Positions 1 through 9,247 of a DNA stretch of 64,000 bases are shown here, piece by piece (the stretch's first letter is position 1; the number at the start of each line of letters is the position of its first letter). The stretch is from Tubiluchus corallicola (taxonomy: Eukaryota > Priapulida > Priapulimorpha > Priapulimorphida > Tubiluchidae), in the NCBI GenBank assembly GCA_030141605.1, contig JAQGDQ010002405.1, positions 1 through 64,000 of the forward strand, given 5' to 3'. The translations under genes were made by a program, and so were the position numbers. The notes under the pieces were generated by a model. The model searched no databases and had not been told where the DNA came from. It worked only from the letters and a program-made list of their open reading frames with translations.

Positions 1-104
1 TAAAATTAGTTATTTCCGCAAAGACTTTATCTTTAAAGATATTTTCTTTATCTTTATAGAAGACCACCTTGTTTAATTTGTTTAACCTAAATTTACTTAA
101 GATT

Positions 105-1916
105 ATGAAAACTGCAGCATTTAAACCACTAATCAATATACTTATATTGCTCCTAGCTATTACATTTGGATGCAAAAAAAGGGATGAAAAACCACCTCTC
201 TCCGATGAGAATCTGATTACTGAGTTTGCGTTTAGGAAAAGTGTCAATGGGTCATTAGCTGTCGATGTAGATGCGGGTGTAATCACAGGCACAGAAATTG
301 AACTAACAGTTCCTTTTGGTACAGCCCTCGAGTTAACTCCTACAATAGAGATATCGGATGGTGCCACTATTAATCCTGCTAGTGGAGTGCCTATAAACTT
401 TGAAGAAACAAACCCTACAACTTACATAGTAACAGCGGAGAATGGCGACGAGCAGGAGTATACTGTAACAGTAAAGTCACAGCCCTCTTTCGCTACCGTG
501 AGCTATTACGAGAGAGAGAACCGTGTAGGAGCAGGGGATTTTGAAAAACCCGATCTGTTTGAGATAAGTGATATAGCAGAGGGGAGCTACAATTACACAT
601 TGAAGATAGCAGATAAAACTGCAAATGGTACAGTAGAAGTAAAAGACGGTAATGGTACAATAGGCAGTACGCTGAGTATTTCTGATTGGAAGTCTATAGA
701 TGATGGCACTATCAACGTTGTATTAGAGATTGAAGGTATTGACTTTACCTACACTGTAACCAAAGAGCAGTATAAGATAAAGAGCTGGCAGGATCTGCAG
801 GGGATGAAGGACGATTTATCAGGTCATTACACTTTGATGAATGATATAGAGCTGCCTGACCCCTCCCAAACAGGAGGCATTTTCCCGGAGGAGCTTCCTG
901 CAGAAGGCTTTGATCCTTTGGGCAGTGGGCGTGATAGTTTTAAAGGCACACTTGATGGGAATGGGTCTGTGATAAAAAATTTCTTTATAGATAGAAATAT
1001 AAAATATGTAGGTCTGATTGGCTATGCTTTTGGCTCTTCAGCCATCAATAATGTGGGTATAGAAATATCGAATGGCGGTGTGACGGGAGGTGATTACGTT
1101 GGTGGCCTGGCGGGGCTCGCTATAGTTAGTGGTGTATTTGCTGCCAACTGTTATGTTACAGGCAATGTGACGGGAAATAATACTGTCGGTGGCCTGGTGG
1201 GAAAACTTGATCGAAGTAGCTCTGTTAACAACTGTTACACTACAGGCAATGTAACGGGAAATAGTACTGTCGGTGGTTTGGCGGGATATGTTAACTCTAC
1301 CACTTATTCAAACATCTATATTAAAAATAGTTATGCCACGGGAGATGTTACAGGAAGTAATTATGTTGGTGGCCTGGTGGGAGTAGCTGGTCAGAGTTTT
1401 ACCGATCATAATGTCACGGTTTACAGAAGTTATGCCACAGGCAATGTAAAGGGGACTGGAGATGAAGGATATGCTGGTGGTCTGGTAGGACGTTTTTACA
1501 GGGGAGATATTGAGGATAGTTATGCCACAGGCAATGTAGAAGGGAAACTATACGTAGGAGGATTTTTTGGGCGTCTACACTATTCTGATGCCTTAGTAAA
1601 AAGGTGTTATGCTACAGGTAAAGTTACAGGAGAAGATGATGGTTATACAGGAGGGTTTGGAGGCGATCAAGGAAATAATTCGACTACCAACAGCTACTGG
1701 GATATAGCCAGCGCAGAGCAGGGCGAAAAATCGAGTGCAGGAACAGGTGTTTCTGCTGCTTCTAACCTGAGAAAAACTGAAGGCAAATATTATGATACGG
1801 GCCAGGATCCTGATGCTGAAGTTTTCGTCGACTGGAATTTTGGTAACAGTGATGATAACCCATGGAAGTGGGAGAGTGATGGACAGTGGCCTACTCTCTA
1901 CTGGCAGGGGAACTAA
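105..1916 (+). CDS. GLUG-repeat surface lipoprotein with one Ig-like (DUF5018-like) domain
   Basis: Predicted secreted lipoprotein, probably displayed on the cell surface. I start it at MKTAAF because that gives a clean lipoprotein signal (hydrophobic stretch, then ITFGC with the lipid Cys near residue 24); the open frame runs 12 codons further upstream. After the signal comes one beta-sandwich repeat (about residues 35-125) of the type VPFGT-L-PTI-ISDGATI-PASG ending in YTVTV, which I take to be DUF5018-like. A middle domain follows with the landmark KSWQDLQGM. About residues 310-520 are GLUG-type repeats of the form GGLVG-NCYATGNV. Ligand unknown; GLUG proteins are usually regarded as adhesin-like. 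It is a paralogue of the pseudogene just downstream and of the giant gene at 10-15 kb, and its first domain looks like a mosaic of two repeats of the giant gene. Confidence 0.85.
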   Translation: MKTAAFKPLINILILLLAITFGCKKRDEKPPLSDENLITEFAFRKSVNGSLAVDVDAGVITGTEIELTVPFGTALELTPTIEISDGATINPASGVPINFEETNPTTYIVTAENGDEQEYTVTVKSQPSFATVSYYERENRVGAGDFEKPDLFEISDIAEGSYNYTLKIADKTANGTVEVKDGNGTIGSTLSISDWKSIDDGTINVVLEIEGIDFTYTVTKEQYKIKSWQDLQGMKDDLSGHYTLMNDIELPDPSQTGGIFPEELPAEGFDPLGSGRDSFKGTLDGNGSVIKNFFIDRNIKYVGLIGYAFGSSAINNVGIEISNGGVTGGDYVGGLAGLAIVSGVFAANCYVTGNVTGNNTVGGLVGKLDRSSSVNNCYTTGNVTGNSTVGGLAGYVNSTTYSNIYIKNSYATGDVTGSNYVGGLVGVAGQSFTDHNVTVYRSYATGNVKGTGDEGYAGGLVGRFYRGDIEDSYATGNVEGKLYVGGFFGRLHYSDALVKRCYATGKVTGEDDGYTGGFGGDQGNNSTTNSYWDIASAEQGEKSSAGTGVSAASNLRKTEGKYYDTGQDPDAEVFVDWNFGNSDDNPWKWESDGQWPTLYWQGN

Positions 1917-1952
1917 AAAAAGAGGCAAAAGTATACTTACTAATAATTATTT

Positions 1953-1987
1953 AAACCCGTGCTTACTGCAAAGGCACGGGTTTTTTT
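1953..1987 (+). terminator. Rho-independent terminator after the first GLUG gene
   Basis: The arms AAACCCGTGC and GCACGGGTTT form a 10-bp stem around an 11-nt loop and are followed by a T run. It lies about 35 bp after the stop codon. Almost the same hairpin, inverted, terminates the giant GLUG paralogue near 10.0 kb, so the terminator was duplicated together with the gene. Confidence 0.85.
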
Positions 1988-2027
1988 GCATAGTTTTTAT
2001 CAAAAGAATTTACAGGCTTGATCTTGG

Positions 2028-2112
2028 GGTTCTTTTGTGTCATGACAAAAGAACTTAAAAAGAACTTGATCCTTCGCCTCTCTTACATCAAAACAAAAGA
2101 ATGTAAAGAAAA
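2028..2112. repeat. Dispersed palindromic repeat (one full copy and one half copy)
   Basis: The arms TTCTTTTGT and ACAAAAGAA are separated by 6 bp. A second, partial copy (ATCAAAACAAAAGAA then TGTAAAG) follows about 35 bp later. The same motif recurs near 9.9 kb, 15.4 kb and in the array at 53.6-54.0 kb, always between genes. It could act as a bidirectional terminator or be a REP-like element. Confidence 0.7.
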
Positions 2113-2208
2113 CAGCTAAAAGGAGATATAAAACATAGAAAAGAACAATAAAACATAAAAAGATATAAAATATGTAAAAGGAGTGGCCACTTATAAATGT
2201 TTTCTCAG

Positions 2209-2216
2209 TATTTTTG
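2209..2216 (+). promoter_or_regulatory. Candidate -7 box upstream of the broken GLUG gene
   Basis: TATTTTTG matches the Bacteroidota -7 consensus TAnnTTTG and lies 20 bp before the ATG of the pseudogene. I see no clear -33 TTG element, so this is a tentative call. Confidence 0.35.
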
Positions 2217-2236
2217 CATTTTAAACATTCTAAAAC

Positions 2237-4715
2237 ATGAAATCACTTTATTTTTATTCATTTATTACTCTCTATTTTTACATTATTGGGGTGTAACAAA
2301 GAGACAGCCAAGAAAGAGGAGATTCCTCTCCCCTCCAGTGAAAGAGCGATCACAAAATTTGTTTTTGAGCACGACCTCAATAGTGAATTAACTGATAATG
2401 TGGAGCCCACAGAAATTGTAGGCACTAACATTAGACTAATAGTACCTTATAAAACAAAAATCACTTCATTAAAACCAACAATAGATATCTCGGAGAAAGC
2501 AACTATATCCCCGAGAAGCGGTGTGGAAAGAGACTTCACAAATAATAAACCCTACACTGTAATAGCAGAAGATAACAGCCAACGGGTTTACTATGTAACA
2601 GTTGACAAAGAAAAAAACACAGAAAACAAGATCACTAAATTTGCTTTTAAGGCAGACAAAAATGAAGACGCATCATTAACTGAAGATGTAGATGCCGGAG
2701 ATATTTCAGGGAATAATATCAATTTAACCGTTCCCTTCGGTACAGATAGAACAAAGTTAGTAGCCACTTTTGAGCTGCCTGATGAAGCTCAAGCAAAGAT
2801 AGGAATAGAACCACAAATAAGTGAAGTAACAGTGGTCGGCTTTACAAATCCTGTTACGTACACTGTAATAGCAGGAAATGGCGACGAACAGACTTACAAT
2901 GTGAAAGTTGAAGTAGGAGAAAGAAAAGGAACTGCAATTAAGAGCTTTGTATTTAAGAAAGGAGATAATCCAGGATTAAATGATGATGTATCTGCGGAAG
3001 ATGTTACAGGTCCGGATATCACACTTGAAGTACCTTTTGGTACAGACCTCGAGTTAACTCCTACAATAAAGATATCGGAGGGGGGCCACGATTAATCCTG
3101 CTAGTGGAACGCGTATAAACTTTGGTGTAAATTCAGAGAATAAGATATCCTACACAGTAACGGCGGAAAATAATGACAAACGGACTTATAACGTAAAGGT
3201 TAATGTAGGGCGAAATACAGAAAATGAGATTACAAAATTTGTATTTACGAAAGACGATAATCCAGGATTAAATGATGATGTGGCGGGAGAGATTTCACCG
3301 GGCAACTATACAATTACAGCGAAAAATCCTTTTGGCATTAATTTAGCCTCATTGAACCCTGAGATAACAGTATCAGATGATGCAACTGTAAGCACAAAAG
3401 ATGGGGCGACTCCAGATTTCAATCACGAGGTAACCTATGTTGTGACAGCAGGAAACGGTGATGAACAGGAATATTTTGTAATCGTAGAATACATTAAGCC
3501 ATCTCTCACTGTTGTAAGCTATTATAATGGAGCCAGATGATTGCCAGTAGCTGGAACAGTATAGATGATGGCGACATTACCATTAAATTAAACATAGAAT
3601 ATTCTCCCTTTAGCTACAACACTACCAAAGAGCAGTATAATATAAAGAGTTGGCAGGATCTACAAGGAATGCAATATAACTTAAACGGCCATTATACTTT
3701 GAAAAATAATATATCCCTACCAGTCCCCTCCCAAACAGGAGGCACACTCCCGGATGCTCTCCCTGCAGAAGGCTTTGACCCTGTCGGTAATAATGATAAT
3801 AAATTCGAGGGTTCTCTCGATGGTGATGACAAGGTGATAGAGAACTTGTTTATAGATAGAGAGAATACAAAAGGGGTAGGCCTGTTTGGATATATACGGA
3901 ACGCTGAGATAAAAAATGTAATTATAAAAATAGATGGCAATGGAATAACTGGAAATTCGAATGTTGCTGGGTTGGTAGGGCATGGAAGCAATTCAACAAT
4001 TGTTAACTGCCATATTACAGGAGGCTCCATACTGGCAAAAGGTAGTGGAAGTAATAATGGTAATAACGCTGGTGGGGTATTAGGATATGGAGCATTTACT
4101 GATACTGATCTCTTTGAAATATCAAAAAGTTCCGCATCAGTAAATGTTACCGCAGAGGGTATCAGCGGTCATGTCGGAGGATTAGCAGGATCTTTTGGAT
4201 ATTTTAATGAAAATGAAAATGCTTTAAAAATTAATGAGTGTAAGGCTACGGGAAATGTAGAAGGCACAAATCACTTAGGTGGCTTAATAGGATTCCTTGG
4301 AGGTACCGTCACCAACTCTTACAGCACAGGAGATGCTAAAGGTAGTAGCGGAGGGAACACTTATGGTGGACTAATAGGAAGTTGTACTACTAAAGAAAGA
4401 GTCATAATTGAGAACTGTTATGCCACCGGAGAGACGAACAATGTATTTCAATATCTAGGTCTTGGTGGCTTGGTAGGAGAAAGTGGTAACGTTCTTCTTG
4501 ATATTAATAATTATTGGGATGAGGAAAGCTCAGGCACGCAGGAAATTGATAATCATCTTACTGTGGCAGGAATTGGAGTTAGTAGTGGCAGGTATTTGAA
4601 AAAAGAGAGCAGCCAGTACAAAGATACTGAAAAGGATAGAGTAGTCTTTGTAGGCTGGAATTTCTCAAGTACTTGGAAATGGGTGAATGATGAACAGTGG
4701 CCTATTCTCAATTAG
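2237..4715 (+). pseudogene. Broken GLUG-repeat lipoprotein (three lesions)
   Basis: A paralogue of the preceding gene, originally with about four Ig-like repeats, the WQDLQGM domain and a GLUG block ending in EQWPILN. Three lesions are visible. First, an extra G in the GGGG run near 2288-2291 shifts the frame exactly at the lipobox: the ATG at 2237 gives a good signal peptide, but IIGC is read as IIGV then stop. Second, a G run near 3080 is one base too long compared with the paralogues (GATINPASG region), ending the frame at 3095. Third, near 3536 about 45 codons between SYYNGA and the SSWNSIDDG segment are missing, again with a frame change. Long stretches between the lesions still read well, so the decay is recent. 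It cannot make a full-length product without frameshifting. Confidence 0.85.
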
Positions 4716-4736
4716 GAGGCGCAATAATACTAAAAC

Positions 4737-4863
4737 AGCACTATCTCATAAACTGGGGCATTGTCTTGAATCCAGTTCTTAGTTATATTTGAAAAAAGGG
4801 TCCAGCTATAAATAGCCAAACCCTCGGTATTTTTTTAGTTTGCACACTTTGTGAAACAGTGTC
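4737..4863 (+). mobile_element. Internally deleted IS256-type remnant (127 bp)
   Basis: The left 20 bp (AGCACTATCTCATAAACT...) match the left end of the intact IS256-family element at 58.4 kb. The rest matches the last 110 bp or so of that element, including the transposase C-terminal codons and the right end GTGAAACAGTGTC. The join is at a shared AAACTG, so the interior was lost between short direct repeats. Both terminal inverted repeats are kept, which makes it MITE-like. I find no matching 8-bp target duplication around it. Confidence 0.85.
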
Positions 4864-5077
4864 TTTCTGTTATCAATATGCACCCATATCACGATTAGTC
4901 TCACAACCTGCACAAATATTTTTTCCATATAGAGCACAACAGCAGGAATTATTACGCTCTTTTACATGTCGAAATGCTTCTATCAAAGCTGATCCAGCCC
5001 TTATCCCATATGTTTCTGATCTTACTTTATATAAAAAAACGCTCTCTTATTTAAAAAGCAGGGGCTGTAAACACTAA
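4859..5077 (+). CDS. Unrecognised short ORF beside the IS remnant
   Basis: A 72-codon frame that begins inside the end of the IS remnant and stops just before the convergent oxidoreductase gene. The later part (KADPALIPYVSDLTLYKKTL) looks like plausible protein, so it may be the 3' end of a gene truncated by the insertion. I recognise no family and see no promoter. It may equally be chance. Confidence 0.2.
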   Translation: MSFCYQYAPISRLVSQPAQIFFPYRAQQQELLRSFTCRNASIKADPALIPYVSDLTLYKKTLSYLKSRGCKH

Positions 5078-5096
5078 TAGATGAAAACAACAAGCA

Positions 5097-6434
5097 TTAA
5101 GCTTTACCAGGAACCGGAATCTCAGCCTTCATCCCAACCTTCCCCATAACGTAGGTTTTGGGGCCCAATAACAGGTCAGAGTTCATCATCTGATCCCATG
5201 TAATCTTTCTACCGGTGTAAGCAGATATGCGCCCCATAATAGCAACCATATTAGAAATAGCTGTACCCTCAGCCTCATTTACTTCTATATTCTGACGAAT
5301 ACATGTAACAAGGTCTATATGCTCCTGAAGATAAGGACTTACCTTGACATTACGCATGGGCTCACCCGAATCACTTAAAGGGTACTTATACTCATACACA
5401 ACTGCCCCGTTCTTGTCCCATATCGTGTTGCGGCAATTGGTGTAACCCTTCGTCCCTCTAATATATTCTGATACATTATTTACACATCCATTGACCTGAC
5501 GACACATGGAGTGTAAATGCATATTGTTATCAAATTTGTAGTCTATAGAGAAGTTGTCAAACTGGTCTCCTGTTACGCGACGTTGACGCGACCCCATCCC
5601 AACAGCCTCTTTCGGGTATGATCCACTAAACCAATTTACCACATCAATATTGTGAATATGCTGCTCTACTATATGGTCGCCAGACAACCATGTCCAGTTT
5701 ACCCAATCCCTAATCATATACTCCATCTCACTCCACTCGGGCCTCGGCTTGCGATACCATAGCTGACTGCCATTCCAGTAACAATTAGCAGCAACAATAT
5801 CCCCTATCTCTCCCTCCATTACCTTCTTGTAAATATCAACATAATCCCGCTGGTGACGACGCTGAGTTCCGGTTATCACTTTTAACATGGCAGCATCAGC
5901 TTTCTTGGAGGATACCATAACAGCACGCACCCCTACAGGATCTACTGCAATAGGTTTCTCCATAAATACATGCTTGCGCGCCTGTACTGCCGCATCAAAA
6001 TGCTTGGGACGAAACTTGGGAGGAGCCGCCATAATAACAACATCTACCCCGGAATCAATAACTTTTTGGTAGGCATCAAACCCCACAAAACAGTTCGCTT
6101 CGCTTACCTCATGGTTTTTCTCCTTAATAAGTTTTTCACGACACGACATTACACGATCCTTAAGTACATCGCCCAAAGCAACAACGGATAGGTTTGGTCC
6201 TGCATTAAGAAAATTTATAGCTGCACCACTACCACGACCTCCACAGCCTATCACTCCAGCTTTCAAAGGCTTTCCGTCAGGAGCCTGGTCAAGTAATGGA
6301 GGTACTTTGGCTTCGCCTAACGGCACTTTCTTTTCCTTGCACGAGGCAAGAGCACCAACGCCTACAGCACCCACAGCGCTTATAGCTGCCGCATTGGCCA
6401 AAAATCTTCTTCTCGAAAAATTCTTATCTTCCAT
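5097..6434 (-). CDS. Gfo/Idh/MocA-family oxidoreductase with Tat signal
   Basis: A NAD(P)-dependent oxidoreductase of the Gfo/Idh/MocA class, normally acting on sugars or sugar derivatives. The N-terminus carries a twin-arginine signal (SRRRFLANAA) followed by a hydrophobic run and LASC, so export by Tat with a possible lipid anchor is likely. The Rossmann fold starts with the glycine-rich VIGCGGRGSG near residue 60. EKPIAVDP (around residue 155) is the conserved EKP motif of the family. The length of 445 residues is typical for the exported Bacteroidota subgroup. It stands alone; the next gene on this strand starts over 60 bp away and is of a different type. Substrate not predictable from sequence. 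Confidence 0.92.
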   Translation of the reverse strand: MEDKNFSRRRFLANAAAISAVGAVGVGALASCKEKKVPLGEAKVPPLLDQAPDGKPLKAGVIGCGGRGSGAAINFLNAGPNLSVVALGDVLKDRVMSCREKLIKEKNHEVSEANCFVGFDAYQKVIDSGVDVVIMAAPPKFRPKHFDAAVQARKHVFMEKPIAVDPVGVRAVMVSSKKADAAMLKVITGTQRRHQRDYVDIYKKVMEGEIGDIVAANCYWNGSQLWYRKPRPEWSEMEYMIRDWVNWTWLSGDHIVEQHIHNIDVVNWFSGSYPKEAVGMGSRQRRVTGDQFDNFSIDYKFDNNMHLHSMCRQVNGCVNNVSEYIRGTKGYTNCRNTIWDKNGAVVYEYKYPLSDSGEPMRNVKVSPYLQEHIDLVTCIRQNIEVNEAEGTAISNMVAIMGRISAYTGRKITWDQMMNSDLLLGPKTYVMGKVGMKAEIPVPGKA

Positions 6435-6496
6435 TTTATTTTACAATTTAGTTTAAATTAAGGCTATAAACCTAACCTATAGTCAATTATAATACT

Positions 6497-8044
6497 CTAC
6501 TCATCCGACAGAGCGGCTTGTTTGTTGCCGGTATTTACATCAAACTCACACACAACTCGAAACCCTACAGTAGTACAGTCAGAGTACCACCAAATACTTT
6601 TGGGAAGCTGAGGATCGGTCTTTAGCCAATCTTCCGTTCGTGAATGATCTCGTCCAGAACAACGCAGGCCTGCTGCATCACTTTTATAAGACCCTCCCCT
6701 TATAACACGCTCACTGCCACTTAAAGGCCCTACGGGATCAACCACTCCATCCTGCAATTTACTATAAGCATCAGGATCATACCAATCCGAACAAAACTCG
6801 GAAACATTCCCAAGCATATTTTTTAACCCCAGTGGATTAGGAGCCACTTTATCGGGAGTCTCTGTTTTTGCCCCGGAATTTTCCTTATAGATAACATAAG
6901 TATTTATAGTAGTCGTGTCTGTCCCAAATATTTTTGCCCATAGCCTCGTATCTGAATATCTCTTGGGACTCCCTTCAAAAAAATAGGCCCCTTCTGTTCC
7001 ACCACGTGCGGCATACTCCCACTCCGCCTCAGTTGGCAAACGATATGTTTTTCCTGTTATATATGACAACCACTTGCAATATGTCTCCGCAGCATGAAAA
7101 CTCATCGTTATAGCGGGGCGCTTGCCCAGCCCCCAGTTCTGGTCAGGTTGCCCATACGGAGGTGTGGCTCCTGTGATACCATCTATGCCGCCTCCACTTC
7201 TCACTCCCTCGGTATCGGTTGACCGCCCTTCTGTAGCTGTTTGAAGATAAAATGCCAGATACTCATCCCATGTAACCTCTACCTCAGCCATAAAAAAAGG
7301 GCTGAGTGTTACTCTCCTCGCAGGCTTTTCGTCATCTTTGGCAAAAACATCACTATCTGAACTACCCATAATAAAACTTCCTCCGGGAATAGCCTTCATA
7401 TTAAAAGACACAGTGGAATTAGGAATCTTTTCGGTATAATCTTCAAAAATATTAACCTCTGTCGCCTCTGTGTAGTTTTTTATACCCTCCCCGCCCACTA
7501 CACCAAAATTGATATTACTGCTAACAGCATTGGGGTTGTGGTGCCCCACATCCAAATGGCAATTGATACAATGTAGATCATCCTCATTCTGTGAATAATA
7601 CAAATGAGCATCAGAGCCTTTGTCCGAAAGAGTGATGGGAAAAAGATTTGCGTGACATTTAATGCAGGACTCTTTAAAAGTGAATCGCTGTGCAGCTTCA
7701 GCTGTAGACTTTGCCTCCCAGTTAAAATCAACACTATCTTTAGTAAGCATGCCCCACACATCTCTCAGCCCAAGCTTTATCTTCTCTTTCAGGTACCCTT
7801 CTCCTCGAGGAGGAAGATGACACTCCACACAATGCACATGCACCCCGTTACGATTATCATAATGAGTAGATAGCTTCCACGAAGATGTAACATGTGGATG
7901 TACATGACACGACTCACAAAACTCGTCTGTTGATGTATATTCAACTACTCTGTTGCTAAATATCATAATACACGCACCAGCAAAAAGTCCAAAAAAGAAT
8001 ATAAGCCACCGCCTCTTTCCGCACAGCACCAAAAACCTACTCAT
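6497..8044 (-). CDS. NrfH/NapC-type tetraheme cytochrome c fused to an FGE-sulfatase (SUMF1-like) domain
   Basis: A two-part membrane protein. The N-terminal part has one transmembrane anchor followed by four CxxCH heme sites (CESCH, CVECH, CIKCH, CINCH) within about 120 residues, as in NapC/NirT/NrfH quinol dehydrogenases. The C-terminal part (about 200 to 500) is a formylglycine-generating-enzyme-like domain: it starts IPGGSFIMGSSDSD and contains WDEYLAF, YRLPTEAEWEYAARGG, GNVSEFCSDWY and RVIRGGSYK. I start at MSRFLV because that gives NrfH-like topology. The longer open frame begins at a TTG that overlaps a good -7 box, so it cannot be the start; an ATG at 8083 remains possible. Both domains should lie in the periplasm. 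Whether the C-terminal domain is an enzyme or a structural or binding module is unknown. Confidence 0.85.
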   Translation of the reverse strand: MSRFLVLCGKRRWLIFFFGLFAGACIMIFSNRVVEYTSTDEFCESCHVHPHVTSSWKLSTHYDNRNGVHVHCVECHLPPRGEGYLKEKIKLGLRDVWGMLTKDSVDFNWEAKSTAEAAQRFTFKESCIKCHANLFPITLSDKGSDAHLYYSQNEDDLHCINCHLDVGHHNPNAVSSNINFGVVGGEGIKNYTEATEVNIFEDYTEKIPNSTVSFNMKAIPGGSFIMGSSDSDVFAKDDEKPARRVTLSPFFMAEVEVTWDEYLAFYLQTATEGRSTDTEGVRSGGGIDGITGATPPYGQPDQNWGLGKRPAITMSFHAAETYCKWLSYITGKTYRLPTEAEWEYAARGGTEGAYFFEGSPKRYSDTRLWAKIFGTDTTTINTYVIYKENSGAKTETPDKVAPNPLGLKNMLGNVSEFCSDWYDPDAYSKLQDGVVDPVGPLSGSERVIRGGSYKSDAAGLRCSGRDHSRTEDWLKTDPQLPKSIWWYSDCTTVGFRVVCEFDVNTGNKQAALSDE

Positions 8045-8098
8045 AACAAAAAATGATAAACAAACTTTTAAAAACAACAGCATAGTGGCTGTCGCCCT

Positions 8099-8106
8099 CA
8101 AATATA
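8099..8106 (-). promoter_or_regulatory. -7 promoter box for the cytochrome-FGE gene
   Basis: Read on the minus strand this is TATATTTG, a perfect TAnnTTTG. It overlaps the TTG that opens the long reading frame, placing transcription start near 8091 and ruling that TTG out as the start codon. Confidence 0.5.
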
Positions 8107-8191
8107 GTGAAAAATATGCTTGAAAGAAAAATCTTCTGGTGGGGCTTTACCAGGTAAAAAAATTTGGCTCAGGCTGTAAAAGAAAAACCGT

Positions 8192-8256
8192 AGCTTACCG
8201 ACTTAAATGAAGATTTCAACAAAAACATTAGCAAAAAAGATGGGGGTGAGAAGACT
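8192..8256 (+). repeat. Copy of the diverged dispersed intergenic repeat
   Basis: Contains TTAAATGAAGATTTC and CATTAGCAAAAAAGATG, matching related copies near 30.05, 33.3 and 38.6 kb and an inverted copy at 26.95 kb. It fills most of the gap between the cytochrome fusion and the coiled-coil gene. Confidence 0.45.
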
Positions 8257-8311
8257 TCAAAATAATTATTCATACATCTGATCCTCAACCAGTATGCTGG
8301 GATACAAAAAG

Positions 8312-9196
8312 CTATTTCACCTCAAAAGTAGTAGTGCCAATATTATTTCCGTCAGCAAAAACATCTATTCTATATACCCCTCTGGTAAGTAGCGGCTCAT
8401 CTTTATTATCCCAAAAAATATTTACGGGAAGCTCATTCCCCTCATACTCAACCTCTCTTCTCGCCGAATATGGTATATTGGCACCATCATACCTAAAAAC
8501 ATCTTTTTCTGATTTTATCATCAGGCGCTCATCCGGATGCTGTATGCGTATATACAAATATTTGGGCCCTCTCTGGGCTGTAGCATTTTTACTTAGGGTG
8601 AAGCCTACTTTTATCTTTTCTATCTTTTTTGCTTTACCAGTATCATTACCCTTTCTGTTAATACCTGTCGCATAGAGGCTAATAGCCTCCAACTGAGATG
8701 CCAGCATAACTTTTTGCTCCAGCTTCTTTTTCTCTTTCTCCAGTTGCACATTAACACCCTTTACTACTGAAACCTCCTTTTTTACCTGTAAGTTTTCAGC
8801 CATTAGCAACTTGTTGCGCTCATTTAGAGAATCTATCTGTACAACATAATTACGCATAATATCACGCAGAGTAGACACCTCCTTTTTATACCTCGATATC
8901 TGTGCATAACTGGCTCGCCTAACCTGCTCTACTTCCAGCAAAAGGTCCCTTACCTCACTCTGTGCAAGTTCAAGATTATAGTTTAACGTGTCATTCTCCG
9001 TCTCCAGAGAATCATAACTTTGCACCATAGCATCGAGTTCAGCCTGAATAGCACTTTTATCCTCTCTTATTTGCCGAATCGATGTACCATATGAAAAGTA
9101 CTGCCAAACATATAATGCAATAACCAAAACCAACACTGTTGCAAGCACTATTACAATAGTGTCATTTTTCTTATTTGCAAGCGATTTTGTATCCAT
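8312..9196 (-). CDS. Membrane-anchored coiled-coil protein
   Basis: A 294-residue protein with a short cytoplasmic start, one transmembrane helix (about residues 13-32), then a long charged coiled coil (about 35-165) and a compact C-terminal domain of about 100 residues ending YRIDVFADGNNIGTTTFEVK that looks beta-rich. I recognise no named family; similar hypothetical proteins occur in Bacteroidota. The topology suggests an inner-membrane protein with coil and domain in the periplasm. It has its own promoter with a perfect -7 box and a hairpin in the leader. Function unknown. Confidence 0.75.
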   Translation of the reverse strand: MDTKSLANKKNDTIVIVLATVLVLVIALYVWQYFSYGTSIRQIREDKSAIQAELDAMVQSYDSLETENDTLNYNLELAQSEVRDLLLEVEQVRRASYAQISRYKKEVSTLRDIMRNYVVQIDSLNERNKLLMAENLQVKKEVSVVKGVNVQLEKEKKKLEQKVMLASQLEAISLYATGINRKGNDTGKAKKIEKIKVGFTLSKNATAQRGPKYLYIRIQHPDERLMIKSEKDVFRYDGANIPYSARREVEYEGNELPVNIFWDNKDEPLLTRGVYRIDVFADGNNIGTTTFEVK

Positions 9197-9212
9197 TGCC
9201 CTACGTATATCA

Positions 9213-9247
9213 ATTCTTGCAGTATATTACAAGAATATACAAAGATA
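9213..9247 (-). promoter_or_regulatory. Promoter and leader hairpin of the coiled-coil gene
   Basis: On the minus strand TATCTTTG (9247-9240) is a perfect Bacteroidota -7 box. Directly downstream, at the expected transcription start, is the inverted repeat ATTCTTG/CAAGAAT with a 10-bp spacer (9213-9236). It could be an operator or a 5' leader hairpin. Confidence 0.5.

Noticed and set aside
2286-3085. Phase variation by the G runs in the broken lipoprotein gene
   Set aside because: The runs are only four to six bases long, too short for frequent slippage, and a third lesion (a deletion of about 45 codons) would remain in any case.
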